Assembly: GCF_900177645.1 (NCBI RefSeq)
Contig: NZ_FXAO01000003.1
Location: forward strand, 248,001-312,000
Source of the DNA: Arenibacter troitsensis
GTDB taxonomy: Bacteria; Bacteroidota; Bacteroidia; Flavobacteriales; Flavobacteriaceae
DNA: 64,000 nt
Direction: 5' to 3'
Of the stretch, positions 27,671 through 36,185 are shown one piece after another (position 1 is the first letter of the stretch; each line of letters opens with the position of its first letter). The position numbers and the translations under genes were made by a program. Under the pieces are notes generated by a model. The model searched no databases and was not told the origin of the DNA. It saw only the letters and a list, made by a program, of their open reading frames with translations.

Positions 27671-28348
27671 ATGAACATATTATTTGTACTTACCTCCCAT
27701 GATAAGTTGGGGGATACCGGAAAGAAAACGGGATTTTGGATCGAAGAATTTGCCAACCCATATTATACTTTGTTGGACAAAGGGGCCGATATTACCTTGG
27801 CTACCCCAAAAGGCGGGGTGGCCCCGATAGATCCCAGCAGTGACACTCCTGATGCCAGCACTAAGGATACGCAGCGATTTAAAAATGATGCCGTGGCACA
27901 GGAAAAAATTAAGAATACATTAGCATTGTCAGAAATTGATCCCAATGATTACGACGCGATTTTTTATCCAGGAGGCCACGGGCCACTATGGGATTTGGCG
28001 AACGATGCCACATCCATTAGCCTCATTGAAGCCTTTAATAGACAGAAAAAACCCGTTGGCTTTGTATGCCACGCCCCGGCCGCATTAAAAGGCGTTAAGA
28101 ATGACGATGGCTCACCTTTGGTAAAAGGAAAAAAAGTAACCGGGTTTACCAATACCGAAGAAGAAGCCGTGCAACTCACCAAGGTTGTACCCTTTCTTGT
28201 GGAAGACATGCTCAAAGAAAATGGCGGTATTTACTCCAAAAAATCTGACTGGGCCCCTTATGCCGTTCAGGATGGCAATTTGATTACAGGACAAAATCCG
28301 GCATCTTCGGAACTGGTTGCTCAAAAATTATTGGTATCCCTAAATTAA
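27671..28348 (+). CDS. DJ-1/PfpI-family protein (type 1 glutamine amidotransferase-like, Hsp31/HchA-like)
   Basis: 225 residues. The nucleophile elbow Cys-His is in PVGFVCHAPAALKG (about residue 140), and YPGGHGPLWDL precedes it with the helper Glu/His region. It resembles fungal/bacterial Hsp31-like glyoxalase III and PfpI-type proteins, which handle methylglyoxal or act as stress hydrolases. It is last in the TetR operon and followed by a terminator. Co-location with an enone reductase fits reactive-carbonyl defence. Confidence 0.9.
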   Translation: MNILFVLTSHDKLGDTGKKTGFWIEEFANPYYTLLDKGADITLATPKGGVAPIDPSSDTPDASTKDTQRFKNDAVAQEKIKNTLALSEIDPNDYDAIFYPGGHGPLWDLANDATSISLIEAFNRQKKPVGFVCHAPAALKGVKNDDGSPLVKGKKVTGFTNTEEEAVQLTKVVPFLVEDMLKENGGIYSKKSDWAPYAVQDGNLITGQNPASSELVAQKLLVSLN

Positions 28349-28370
28349 GGAATCGTCTTTAAGCTTTAAA

Positions 28371-28408
28371 AGCCGAACATCTTTCAATAGTTGTTCGGCT
28401 ATCTTTTT
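28371..28408 (+). terminator. Terminator of the TetR-reductase-PfpI operon
   Basis: AGCCGAACA (28371-28379) pairs with TGTTCGGCT (28392-28400), followed closely by TTTTT, 23 bases after the stop codon. Confidence 0.85.
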
Positions 28409-28519
28409 GCAATCGGATCATGTTCGCTTTGTATTAAAATTGGGGACAAATATTCTTGACTTTTGTTATGGACTGGGTTCCCCGTAGCCATGAAAATTCA
28501 GCAAATTTTAACCTTATAC

Positions 28520-28551
28520 AAAAAAGGTGGGCTATAACACCCACCTTTTTT
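28520..28551. terminator. Bidirectional terminator before the DUF4382 gene end
   Basis: A 12-bp perfect stem (28520-28531 with 28540-28551) has GGTGGG/CCCACC flanked by A6/T6 and an 8-base loop. It lies just after the stop of the minus-strand DUF4382 gene. Confidence 0.88.
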
Positions 28552-28569
28552 ATTTCTTAGAAAATTGTG

Positions 28570-29460
28570 TTATTCCCCAGCAACCAAAATAAAATCTTGG
28601 GAGGTGGTATTTCCAGCAACTATTTCTATATCGGTAACTGATTCCTTTTGGTAGGTTGATAATTCTACCTCAACATCATAACTTCCGGCCATTAATCCCA
28701 TAACCATGTATTTTCCGTCAGCATCCGTAAAAGTTGTGGTATTCAAAGTGTCGGCTGCAAAAACGGCCACTTGCGCACCTTCCAATCCTACGGCAACTTC
28801 TTCCTGAAGTGTTGTCACCTTACCGGACAAAGTGCCAGCGGTAGACATATTACAGGCTTTAATGACTGGTTTAAAATTAAAGCCGGTTATATTTTCAAAT
28901 GTACTGCCTTCACCTTTGGCTACAAAAGATTTGCTTACATCAAAATCCAACAATAAATCGGCACTTAGTCCACCTTCAACCACAAGACCGGGTTTAATAA
29001 AGATCTTTATACCCGTTTGTTCCCCGCTAGGTACTTTTAAATCAAATGTGGAGCCATCCGTTAGTACAACATTTACACCTTTAACATATACCCGTACAAG
29101 GTCGTAAATTCCAACAGGCACATCAAGATCCACCAAATTCTTGGTAACTCCATTGGTAAGCTCCAAAAGGTTGACCTCCATTTCATCTTCCATCAGAACA
29201 ACAAAGGAAGATTTATCTTCCTTTGTCATTGAGGCATCTGAATTATCCTCAACTTCAGAATTAATATCCATTTCCCCTTTGTAACGGGCATCTATCTTAA
29301 AAATAGTAACGTTGGCCTCTGCTACCAGATCATGTGGAAAAGGTGCGTCCGTTAAGTTAACGGAAAGCCTGCCATAATCACTATTCTTGTCATCATTGTC
29401 CGTACAAGAGACTAAAACAGTTACAACAAACAATGCAATTGTAAATAGTTTAATTTTCAT
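28570..29460 (-). CDS. DUF4382 lipoprotein with C-terminal carboxypeptidase-regulatory-like domain
   Basis: 296 residues. The lipoprotein signal has a lipobox LVSC near residue 19. The DUF4382 domain (about 30-200) opens with GRLSVNLTDAPFPHD, a typical family motif, and is followed by a beta-sandwich carboxypeptidase-regulatory-like repeat (about 210-293: SGKVTTLQEE...FTDADGKYMVMGLMAGSYDVEV). Such proteins are cell-surface or periplasmic and of unknown function. The gene stands alone and is flanked by terminators. Confidence 0.85.
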   Translation of the reverse strand: MKIKLFTIALFVVTVLVSCTDNDDKNSDYGRLSVNLTDAPFPHDLVAEANVTIFKIDARYKGEMDINSEVEDNSDASMTKEDKSSFVVLMEDEMEVNLLELTNGVTKNLVDLDVPVGIYDLVRVYVKGVNVVLTDGSTFDLKVPSGEQTGIKIFIKPGLVVEGGLSADLLLDFDVSKSFVAKGEGSTFENITGFNFKPVIKACNMSTAGTLSGKVTTLQEEVAVGLEGAQVAVFAADTLNTTTFTDADGKYMVMGLMAGSYDVEVELSTYQKESVTDIEIVAGNTTSQDFILVAGE

Positions 29461-29646
29461 AGTTATAAATTTTAGTAATTATTGGAATACCTCCTTATGT
29501 AAAGGCTATATATAACAACAACCAAAGATGGTATGTACCCTACCACTATCTCACTATTTTTTATTTTTTTCGATGAAATGCATTCATCATTTATTTTCTG
29601 GGAGACAGCACAATTCCATAAACGGACAGGCTACTATTTAAGAAAT

Positions 29647-30162
29647 TTATTCCTTGGGGGATCTATGGTCATAGCTCAATACCCGTTTTAACTGCCACAT
29701 ACCTTCCTGTAGTATAAAAACATGGGAAAATTTGGCTATACCTGTTATGTACAGTTCTTTATTGGCCTCCTTTATATAAAATTCATGGATCCCGTTCTGT
29801 ATCGCCCCGTACAAAACGCCGTTATTATATAAAGGATACACTTCCATACTGTTAGCCACCAATTTACGAATGGGCTTCTTATCTCCCTTACCGCAAATGT
29901 TTTGTTTTATAGCCTTAAAAAAATCTTCCTTGGAGGTACTTATCCCGGATTGATCGTGATAAAATTCCAAATCAGGTGCAATTAAGTGCTCCATCTCCTT
30001 AAGCTCACAATTATTGAACCCATTTACGAATAAGATACTATCCAATCCCATTATGTTTCTATACAGTTCGGAGGAGGATTCCACTTGGGCGTGCCCCATG
30101 TTGAAAAATAACAATATGTGGATTAAAACTCCCACTATCTTAAAAGATGAAACGGTTGTCAT
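29647..30162 (-). CDS. Exported NTF2/SnoaL-like protein (DUF4440 type)
   Basis: 171 residues from the ATG at 30162 (a TTG three codons earlier is less likely). An N-terminal signal peptide (FKIVGVLIHILLFFNMGHAQ) is followed by an NTF2-like fold of about 120 residues (LDSILFVNGFNNCELKEMEHLIAPDLEFYHDQSG), typical of DUF4440/SnoaL-like proteins. These bind small ligands or act as isomerases; no catalytic assignment is possible. The gene is monocistronic on the minus strand. Confidence 0.75.
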   Translation of the reverse strand: MTTVSSFKIVGVLIHILLFFNMGHAQVESSSELYRNIMGLDSILFVNGFNNCELKEMEHLIAPDLEFYHDQSGISTSKEDFFKAIKQNICGKGDKKPIRKLVANSMEVYPLYNNGVLYGAIQNGIHEFYIKEANKELYITGIAKFSHVFILQEGMWQLKRVLSYDHRSPKE

Positions 30163-30304
30163 AGCGATCAATGTTTAGTATTACCCTACTAAAGATAATA
30201 CCCTTATAGCTTTGTTACAATATTTCCCTTGCCGTGAATCATGGCATATACGTACTTCCAATTTCATAAAAGCGATAAACCAGACACCACAATGGGCAAA
30301 AATT

Positions 30305-30330
30305 AAAAAGAGGCCACAACAGCCCCCTTT
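30305..30330 (-). terminator. Probable terminator of the M3 peptidase gene
   Basis: On the minus strand a stem of nine pairs (two wobbles) between 30322-30330 and 30307-30314, with one unlisted edge pair, is followed by TTTTT, about 35 bases after the peptidase stop codon. Confidence 0.6.
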
Positions 30331-30364
30331 AAATTTGAAATACCACGATAATACAAGGCAACAT

Positions 30365-32488
30365 TTACTGTAAACCCCTTGCTTTTAGCATAGGTTCAAT
30401 TTTTGGATCCCCGCCGCGCCAATCCTTGTACATTTTTTCCAGGGGCAAAGTATTGCCACGAGAAAGAATCATATCCCGCAATCGCTGACCATTCTCCCTG
30501 GTAAGTCCACCATGGGTCTCAAACCAATTGTAGGCGTCATGGTGCAGCATCTCCGTCCATAGATAAGAATAGTAACCTGCCGCATATCCACTGCCAAATA
30601 TATGGGCGAAATAAGTAGATCTATAACGTGGCGGTACGGCAGAAACCACATCCAATTTCGTTGCATGTAAGGCTTCCTTTTCAAAAGCATTTGCATCCTC
30701 TATTTTAGTGTCCGATCCAATGGTATGCCATTGCATGTCCAAGTTGGAAGCCGCTAAATTTTCGGTTAGGCTATACCCCTGGTTAAAAGTGCCCGATTTC
30801 TTTATCTTATCTATAAGCTCTTGCGGAATTTGTTCCCCTGTTTTGTAATGCAGGGCATAGTTTTTTAGGATTTCAGGGTAAAGCGCCCAGTTTTCATTGA
30901 ACTGGGAAGGAAACTCAACAAAATCCCTGGCCACTGAAGTGCCCGACAAGGAAGGATACTGCTGGTCGGCAAAAAAGCCGTGGAGCGCATGTCCAAATTC
31001 ATGGAACATGGTCTCTACCTCATCATAGGTAAGCAATGCCGGTTCACCTGCTACAGGTTTCGGATAATTACAAACATTGTAGATCACAGGTTTCTTATTG
31101 TAGAGTTTGGATTGATCTACAAAATTGCTCATCCAAGCCCCTCCCCGCTTACTTGGGCGGGAAAAGAAATCGCCATAGAACAATCCCAATGGATCTCCGT
31201 TCTCCTCAAAAAGCTCATATACCAATACATCTTCGTGATAGGTAGGGATATCTGTTCTGGCCTTATAGGTAATTCCATATAATTTTTCAGCGGCATAGAA
31301 AACCCCTTTTTCCAATACAGTCTTCAACTCAAAATAAGGTTTAATCTGGTTTTCATCCAAATCGTATTTGGCCTTTCGTACCATTTCGGCGTAGTGGTTC
31401 CAATCCCAAGGGGCAAGGGCAAAATCCCCTCCCGTTTTCTGGATCATTTCTTGAATTTCCTTGGCTTCTTGCCCCGCCTTGGCCGTAGCAGAAGGAACAA
31501 GTCCCTCAAAAAGTTCAAATATGTTTTCCGGCACTTTGGCCATGGTATTCTGCAAGCTCCATTCTGCATAATTTAAAAATCCCAACAAGGCCCCTTTTTT
31601 GGCTCTTAATTCGGCAATTTCCGTAATAACGGCCTTGGTATCCTGGGCAGTGCCATCGGCACGCAACCAAGCAGCCTTGAACAATTTCTCCCTTGTCTCC
31701 CTTTTTTTCAAGGATTGCAATAAAGGTTGTTGTGTGGTATTTTGAAGTGCAATTTTCCAGCCTTGCCCATCTTTGTTCTCCAATGATTTCAATTCGGTAT
31801 CCGAGAGTCCTTCTAGGTCGGACTTATCTGTAAATATAACTGCACCCGCATTATTGGCCTCCAACAAGGTTTTATTGAAGGTATTGCTCAAAGTGGCCAA
31901 TCTGGAGTTGTACGACTTTAAAATTTCCTTGTTTTCAGGAGAAAGGTTGGCACCGGCGATTTCAAAATCCTCAAAATAATTCTCCAACAATCTTAAGGAT
32001 TCCCCATCCAAATTAAGACTTACCCTTTTTTCATACAGTGTTTTTACCCGCTGAAATAAGGTGTCATTGAGATAAATTGCATCCCGAAGTTCCGAAAATT
32101 TAGGTGCCATTTCTTCTTGGACGGCTTGTAGGGTATCATTGGTGTGGGCACCGGTAAGTGCCGAAAATACATTTCTCACCCGATCTAAAAGTACACCACT
32201 CTTTTCCAGCGCCAATATGGTATTTTCAAAAGTCGCCGCTTCAGTACTATTTGCAATATTTTCAATGATTTCTCTTTTCTCGTCCATTCCTTGCAATAAT
32301 GCTTCCCTGAAATGATCGTTATTAATTTTGGTGAAATCGGGAGCGCCATATGGCAAGGTACTTTCGGCGATTAATGGATTATGATTGGTGTTCATGGAAT
32401 TTTGGGAGATTATATTATTCTTTTTATTTGAGTCCTTACAAGCGGAAAACATAAGCGTTAATAACAACACGGAAAAAACTTTTTTCAT
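30365..32488 (-). CDS. dcp: M3-family oligopeptidase lipoprotein (peptidyl-dipeptidase Dcp type)
   Basis: 707 residues with a lipoprotein signal (KKVFSVLLLTLMFSAC, lipobox FSAC, Cys17). The thermolysin-like zinc site is MFHEFGHALHG (HExxH about residue 495) with a downstream Glu ligand. The domain order (long helical N-lobe, catalytic C-lobe ending in SRGNTLPLEKMYKDWRGGDPKIEPML) matches Dcp/oligopeptidase A. It removes dipeptides from C-termini of short peptides, here probably in the periplasm. It could act after secreted peptidases such as the M28 enzyme at 8651. It is monocistronic, divergent from the DUF2784-like gene. Confidence 0.93.
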   Translation of the reverse strand: MKKVFSVLLLTLMFSACKDSNKKNNIISQNSMNTNHNPLIAESTLPYGAPDFTKINNDHFREALLQGMDEKREIIENIANSTEAATFENTILALEKSGVLLDRVRNVFSALTGAHTNDTLQAVQEEMAPKFSELRDAIYLNDTLFQRVKTLYEKRVSLNLDGESLRLLENYFEDFEIAGANLSPENKEILKSYNSRLATLSNTFNKTLLEANNAGAVIFTDKSDLEGLSDTELKSLENKDGQGWKIALQNTTQQPLLQSLKKRETREKLFKAAWLRADGTAQDTKAVITEIAELRAKKGALLGFLNYAEWSLQNTMAKVPENIFELFEGLVPSATAKAGQEAKEIQEMIQKTGGDFALAPWDWNHYAEMVRKAKYDLDENQIKPYFELKTVLEKGVFYAAEKLYGITYKARTDIPTYHEDVLVYELFEENGDPLGLFYGDFFSRPSKRGGAWMSNFVDQSKLYNKKPVIYNVCNYPKPVAGEPALLTYDEVETMFHEFGHALHGFFADQQYPSLSGTSVARDFVEFPSQFNENWALYPEILKNYALHYKTGEQIPQELIDKIKKSGTFNQGYSLTENLAASNLDMQWHTIGSDTKIEDANAFEKEALHATKLDVVSAVPPRYRSTYFAHIFGSGYAAGYYSYLWTEMLHHDAYNWFETHGGLTRENGQRLRDMILSRGNTLPLEKMYKDWRGGDPKIEPMLKARGLQ

Positions 32489-32622
32489 TCACTGATCATT
32501 TTAAGGATTAAGTGCAAAAATACTGAAACCAAAGGAAAGGAGAATGCGCACCACCAGCAATTGGGCAAAATTCCCACTCCTAAAAATTCATTATCTTTTT
32601 CGGAAACTAAGCATTTCCCCTG

Positions 32623-33015
32623 ATGGATGAATTATTATTGAGGTTAGCAAATACTTTTTTCTATGTCTTCCATACGGTGCTCATTATTTTTAATTTGTTC
32701 GGATGGATACCGGTCCGTACGCGAAAACTTAATCTGATTACCTTACTTTTAACCTTTGGCTCCTGGGTTTTGTTAGGAATTTGGATGGGATGGGGCTATT
32801 GTTTTTTAACCGATTGGCATTATGAGGTCCTTGAACGCTTGGGTGAACACAATTTACCAAACAGCTATATTGATTTTTTGACAGAAAGAATAACGGGCTG
32901 GTTGCCAAGTACGGCTCTAAGCAATACATTGACCCTTTCCTTGGCAATTTTGGCATTATTATGCTCGCTTTGCGTAAACCTCATTTCCCCAGGAAGAAAA
33001 AGAAAACCCCTTTAA
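32623..33015 (+). CDS. Small membrane protein, probable DUF2784 family
   Basis: 130 residues with three hydrophobic segments (about 6-25, 38-62, 97-118) and a short basic tail (SPGRKRKPL). The spacing, with a WGYCFLTDWHYEVLERLG loop, resembles DUF2784 inner-membrane proteins, though I cannot confirm the match. The function is unknown. It is 77 bases upstream of the phytanoyl-CoA dioxygenase-like gene on the same strand and may be co-transcribed with it. Confidence 0.65.
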   Translation: MDELLLRLANTFFYVFHTVLIIFNLFGWIPVRTRKLNLITLLLTFGSWVLLGIWMGWGYCFLTDWHYEVLERLGEHNLPNSYIDFLTERITGWLPSTALSNTLTLSLAILALLCSLCVNLISPGRKRKPL

Positions 33016-33092
33016 ATGCTACAAGAAATATTTTTTTGACAATTATATCGTATCTTTTTTAGCTTAAAATCATATTGTTAATTTACTTAAGC

Positions 33093-33830
33093 ATGCTCAC
33101 AAAAGAGGAAATTGAAATATTGGAAAGTCAGGGTTATTTATCCTTGGGCAAACTATTGACAGATGCACAGGTAAAAGCCATAAACGACAGGATTGATGCC
33201 CTAATGCTCAATGAAGGTGGGTCGGCCGGATCGGAATTGGCCGAATCCAAATATATAAGGCATCCTAAGGAGGAGGGCGCCGATCGCTTGGCTGATCTAG
33301 TCAACAAAGGTGAGGTGTTTGATATTTTTTACACACATCCAAGAGTTCTGGCCGGTATTGCTGCTGTACTTGGCGCATCCTTTAAATTATCCTCCCTAAA
33401 CTACAGAGCTGCGAAACCCGGCCTTGGACATCAAAATTTACATGTAGATTGGGGCAATAAAATGGTGGAAGGTGTGTACAAAGTCTGTAATTCCATTTGG
33501 TTATTGGATGACTTTACAGAAAATAATGGAGCTACACGTATAGTGCCCGGCACCCATAAACTTGGCATAGCGCCCCAAGAAAAAATGGAGGACCCCAGCC
33601 TTCCCCATCCTGATGAAATCATCATCACCGCACCTGCAGGATCGGTTTTTATCTTTAACTCCCACGCCTGGCATGGAGGAACTACCAACCGAACCGATAA
33701 GCCTAGAAGAAGTATACATAGTTATTTTTGCACCTCTGACCAGCCGCAACAGATAGATCAAAAAAAATATATTACCGAGGAAACCAAACAACGCGTAGGT
33801 AAAGAAGCCCTAAAAATTTTGGATGTTTAG
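33093..33830 (+). CDS. Phytanoyl-CoA dioxygenase-family (PhyH) Fe(II)/2-oxoglutarate oxygenase
   Basis: 245 residues from the ATG at 33093; the frame extends to a TTG at 33075, which is less likely. The iron-binding HxD is in HQNLHVDWG (about residue 113) and the distal His in NSHAWHGGTTNRT (about 192), followed by RRSIHSYF, which supplies the 2-oxoglutarate-binding Arg. Members hydroxylate small molecules or lipids; the substrate cannot be inferred here. Confidence 0.9.
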   Translation: MLTKEEIEILESQGYLSLGKLLTDAQVKAINDRIDALMLNEGGSAGSELAESKYIRHPKEEGADRLADLVNKGEVFDIFYTHPRVLAGIAAVLGASFKLSSLNYRAAKPGLGHQNLHVDWGNKMVEGVYKVCNSIWLLDDFTENNGATRIVPGTHKLGIAPQEKMEDPSLPHPDEIIITAPAGSVFIFNSHAWHGGTTNRTDKPRRSIHSYFCTSDQPQQIDQKKYITEETKQRVGKEALKILDV

Positions 33831-33865
33831 TAGACTTATAAAACTAAAAGATGTCTATCCTTTTG

Positions 33866-33889
33866 AGGCAAGCCTGTTGGATGGCTTGC
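33866..33889. terminator. Hairpin between convergent genes
   Basis: GGCAAGCC (33866-33873) pairs with GGCTTGCC (33882-33889) around 8 bases. It lies between the PhyH gene and the convergent flavoprotein gene. No clear U-run follows on either strand, so terminator function is only probable. Confidence 0.5.
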
Positions 33890-33908
33890 CCAAATTGTGT
33901 CCTACCCC

Positions 33909-35297
33909 CTAGTTACTAGGAAGAATATTCTGGTTGACCCTAAATAAGTTATTAGGGTCATAATGTTTTTTTATACGGGCCAATCGCTGGTAGTTATGCT
34001 TATAACTTGCTTTTACCCGTTCCTGACCTTCATCCATCATAAAATTGGAATAGGCACCTCCAGAGGAATGTGGATGCAATTCATTGTAATAATCCTTGCA
34101 CCAATTGGTGATTTTGTCGGCATTTGCCGGATCCGGATCCACCCCTACAATTACACCTGCATATTTGGCATCCCTATATGCCCATGGTGTATCTTTGTCT
34201 CCAACCCTAGCTGCAGCTCCACTAATAGGATATAGATGCATTTGTGAAAGTGGGGTCGGGATTTTAGATCCGTATTTTAAATGCCCAGCCCTAACTTCTG
34301 GACCTAATTTATTGAAAAAGTCGGCCCTCCAATACCATTGCAATCCTGGGGGCATAAGCCCATCAAACATAGTTTGAATGGAAGGATAAGGCATTTCGCC
34401 CACATGTTGGAACAAGGGTTTCTTGGCCAAAACGGGTTTGAAAATTTCTTCAAATTTGTCTGGATGACCCGTATAGCACCATACAACTCCACAGAATTGC
34501 TTATGGTGCAAATGTTCGGGAAATGGTGGGCCTGGAATAACCATAGTTGCAATAAAACCATTTAGGTCTTCCGGGGCTTTATGAATAAATTCATCATACC
34601 AAGCCATTATTTTCTCAGTTTGCTCTATTGGCCATAAGGTAGGACCTCCAATTACATTTTTTAAAGGATGGGCTTGAAATTTAAAGGAAGTTACGATTCC
34701 AAAATTTCCACCACCACCACGAATGGCCCAAAAAAGATCAGGATGCTGTTTGGCGTTAACGGTAACAAAAGAACCATCGGACAATACCATATCGGCCTCC
34801 AACAAATTGTCTATGGTAAGTCCGTATTTCCTGGAAAGATAACCCACGCCACCTCCCAGTGTTAAACCGCCTACACCTGTTGTTGAAATCATTCCACTCG
34901 GAATTGCCAATCCAAAGGCATGGGTGGCATGATCAACTTCACCCCAAATGTTACCTCCTCCAACACGTACCGTATTATTGGAAGTATCCACATGTACAAA
35001 TTTGATTCCGGATAGATCAATGACCATACCGTCATCGCACAGGCCCAAACCCCCTCCATTATGTCCACCTCCCCTAACAGCGATCAACAAATCGTTTTCC
35101 CTGCCAAAGTTTACCGAAGCCATTACATCGGCCACATCCACACACATGACGATCATACCGGGATGCTTATCGATCATACCATTATAAACTTTGCGGCTAC
35201 TATTGTATTTGCCATCGGAAGGCATCACTACTTCTCCCCTTATTTCTTTTTTAAAGGATGCAATACGATCTGCATCCATGTCTATTACCATTTCCAT
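33909..35297 (-). CDS. FAD-binding oxidoreductase, berberine-bridge-enzyme type
   Basis: 462 residues. The PCMH-type FAD domain carries the covalent-flavin-type His in RGGGHNGGGLGLC (about residue 77) and SGMISTTGVGGLTLGGGVGYLSRKYGL. The C-terminal BBE module ends with YQRLARIKKHYDPNNLFRVNQNI. Such enzymes oxidise sugars, alcohols or secondary metabolites, reducing O2 to H2O2. A cupin gene lies 47 bases upstream on the same strand, suggesting a two-gene unit. No signal peptide is seen. Substrate unknown. Confidence 0.9.
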   Translation of the reverse strand: MEMVIDMDADRIASFKKEIRGEVVMPSDGKYNSSRKVYNGMIDKHPGMIVMCVDVADVMASVNFGRENDLLIAVRGGGHNGGGLGLCDDGMVIDLSGIKFVHVDTSNNTVRVGGGNIWGEVDHATHAFGLAIPSGMISTTGVGGLTLGGGVGYLSRKYGLTIDNLLEADMVLSDGSFVTVNAKQHPDLFWAIRGGGGNFGIVTSFKFQAHPLKNVIGGPTLWPIEQTEKIMAWYDEFIHKAPEDLNGFIATMVIPGPPFPEHLHHKQFCGVVWCYTGHPDKFEEIFKPVLAKKPLFQHVGEMPYPSIQTMFDGLMPPGLQWYWRADFFNKLGPEVRAGHLKYGSKIPTPLSQMHLYPISGAAARVGDKDTPWAYRDAKYAGVIVGVDPDPANADKITNWCKDYYNELHPHSSGGAYSNFMMDEGQERVKASYKHNYQRLARIKKHYDPNNLFRVNQNILPSN

Positions 35298-35344
35298 ATT
35301 TCTAAATTTTAATGTTCGTTTATATTATTATTCAAAACTTTGCA

Positions 35345-35827
35345 TTATTTTTTAAGCACTATTGGAAATGCATCCAAAGGTTCTTCAAAGGCAATAAATA
35401 AAACACAAGGGTCTTTATCGCCACATTTTGCGGTATGAGGTTTGGTAGACGGACCAAAGGCATAGGAGCCCACTTTCATTATCTGCTCTGTTTCCCCTTC
35501 ATAAGTAACATGAAGTTCCCCAGAAACAAGGATCATGCGCTCAGCAGAGGTATGCCAGTGCTCCGGTATTTCATAGTTGGCGGGCACCTTAAAAAAAACA
35601 TCCACATTTTTTTTGGAAGGGTCTCCGTGCAATACCGATATTGTGCAACCCTTGGGCATAAACGAGGGGCAAGGGCCCCATTGTAAATCCTTATCCTTAT
35701 GCGTTTTTACCAAGGAGATTTCCGAACCTTTCTCTAGGCTGCCCTGTCCAAAAAAGGAAAAACTTACAAAAAGTGTCAATATCAAAATGATAACTTTCAA
35801 TTGGGAATACTTTAGAGTGTTGTTCAT
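35345..35827 (-). CDS. Exported cupin-domain protein
   Basis: 160 residues with an N-terminal signal peptide (LKVIILILTLFVSFSFFGQ) and one cupin beta-barrel. The first cupin motif is in PEHWHTSAERMILVSGELHV (about 92-111) and the second in GSYAFGPSTKPHTAKCGD. The His residues could bind a metal. The layout is like DUF4437/ChrR-type cupins. It probably shares a transcript with the downstream flavoprotein gene. Function unknown. Confidence 0.82.
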   Translation of the reverse strand: MNNTLKYSQLKVIILILTLFVSFSFFGQGSLEKGSEISLVKTHKDKDLQWGPCPSFMPKGCTISVLHGDPSKKNVDVFFKVPANYEIPEHWHTSAERMILVSGELHVTYEGETEQIMKVGSYAFGPSTKPHTAKCGDKDPCVLFIAFEEPLDAFPIVLKK

Positions 35828-36185
35828 TTCTAAAATGTTTAAGATTAATAATTATTACTATTATGAGAGGCAACCCTCCTAGAAATAGATGATTGGAGGT
35901 TTTACCGTTTCTTTTTCCTTTTTTCGCCTTGCCCCATATCAAACGGGAAGGATGGAAATGGAAAAATAATTCGCCATTGGTTATTTTATTTTTAAAACAG
36001 GGGGAATACGGCAAAAACTACACCGCTGCAAATGGGGGATTACAATTCTGTATATCGCTACCATTTTATTTGTGCACGATAACATCGTTGACTTGAAGTA
36101 AAATTAAACGAAGTTTACAACGATGACCTCCATAATTAATTCAAATAGTTACAAAATTCGATCATAGCAAACTTACGATCAAAAC
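35828..36185. promoter_or_regulatory. Intergenic region upstream of the cupin-flavoprotein genes
   Basis: A 358-base gap between two minus-strand genes, without a convincing gene. On the minus strand a short CCTCC/GGAGG hairpin (35875-35899) sits in the leader about 50 bases before the cupin start. A TAAGTTTG (-7-like) lies at 36168-36175, close behind the regulator stop. Nothing more can be supported. Confidence 0.3.

Noticed and set aside
35697-36014. 105-codon minus-strand frame across the cupin leader
   Set aside because: It overlaps the cupin gene in another frame, has low-complexity composition and no recognisable domain.
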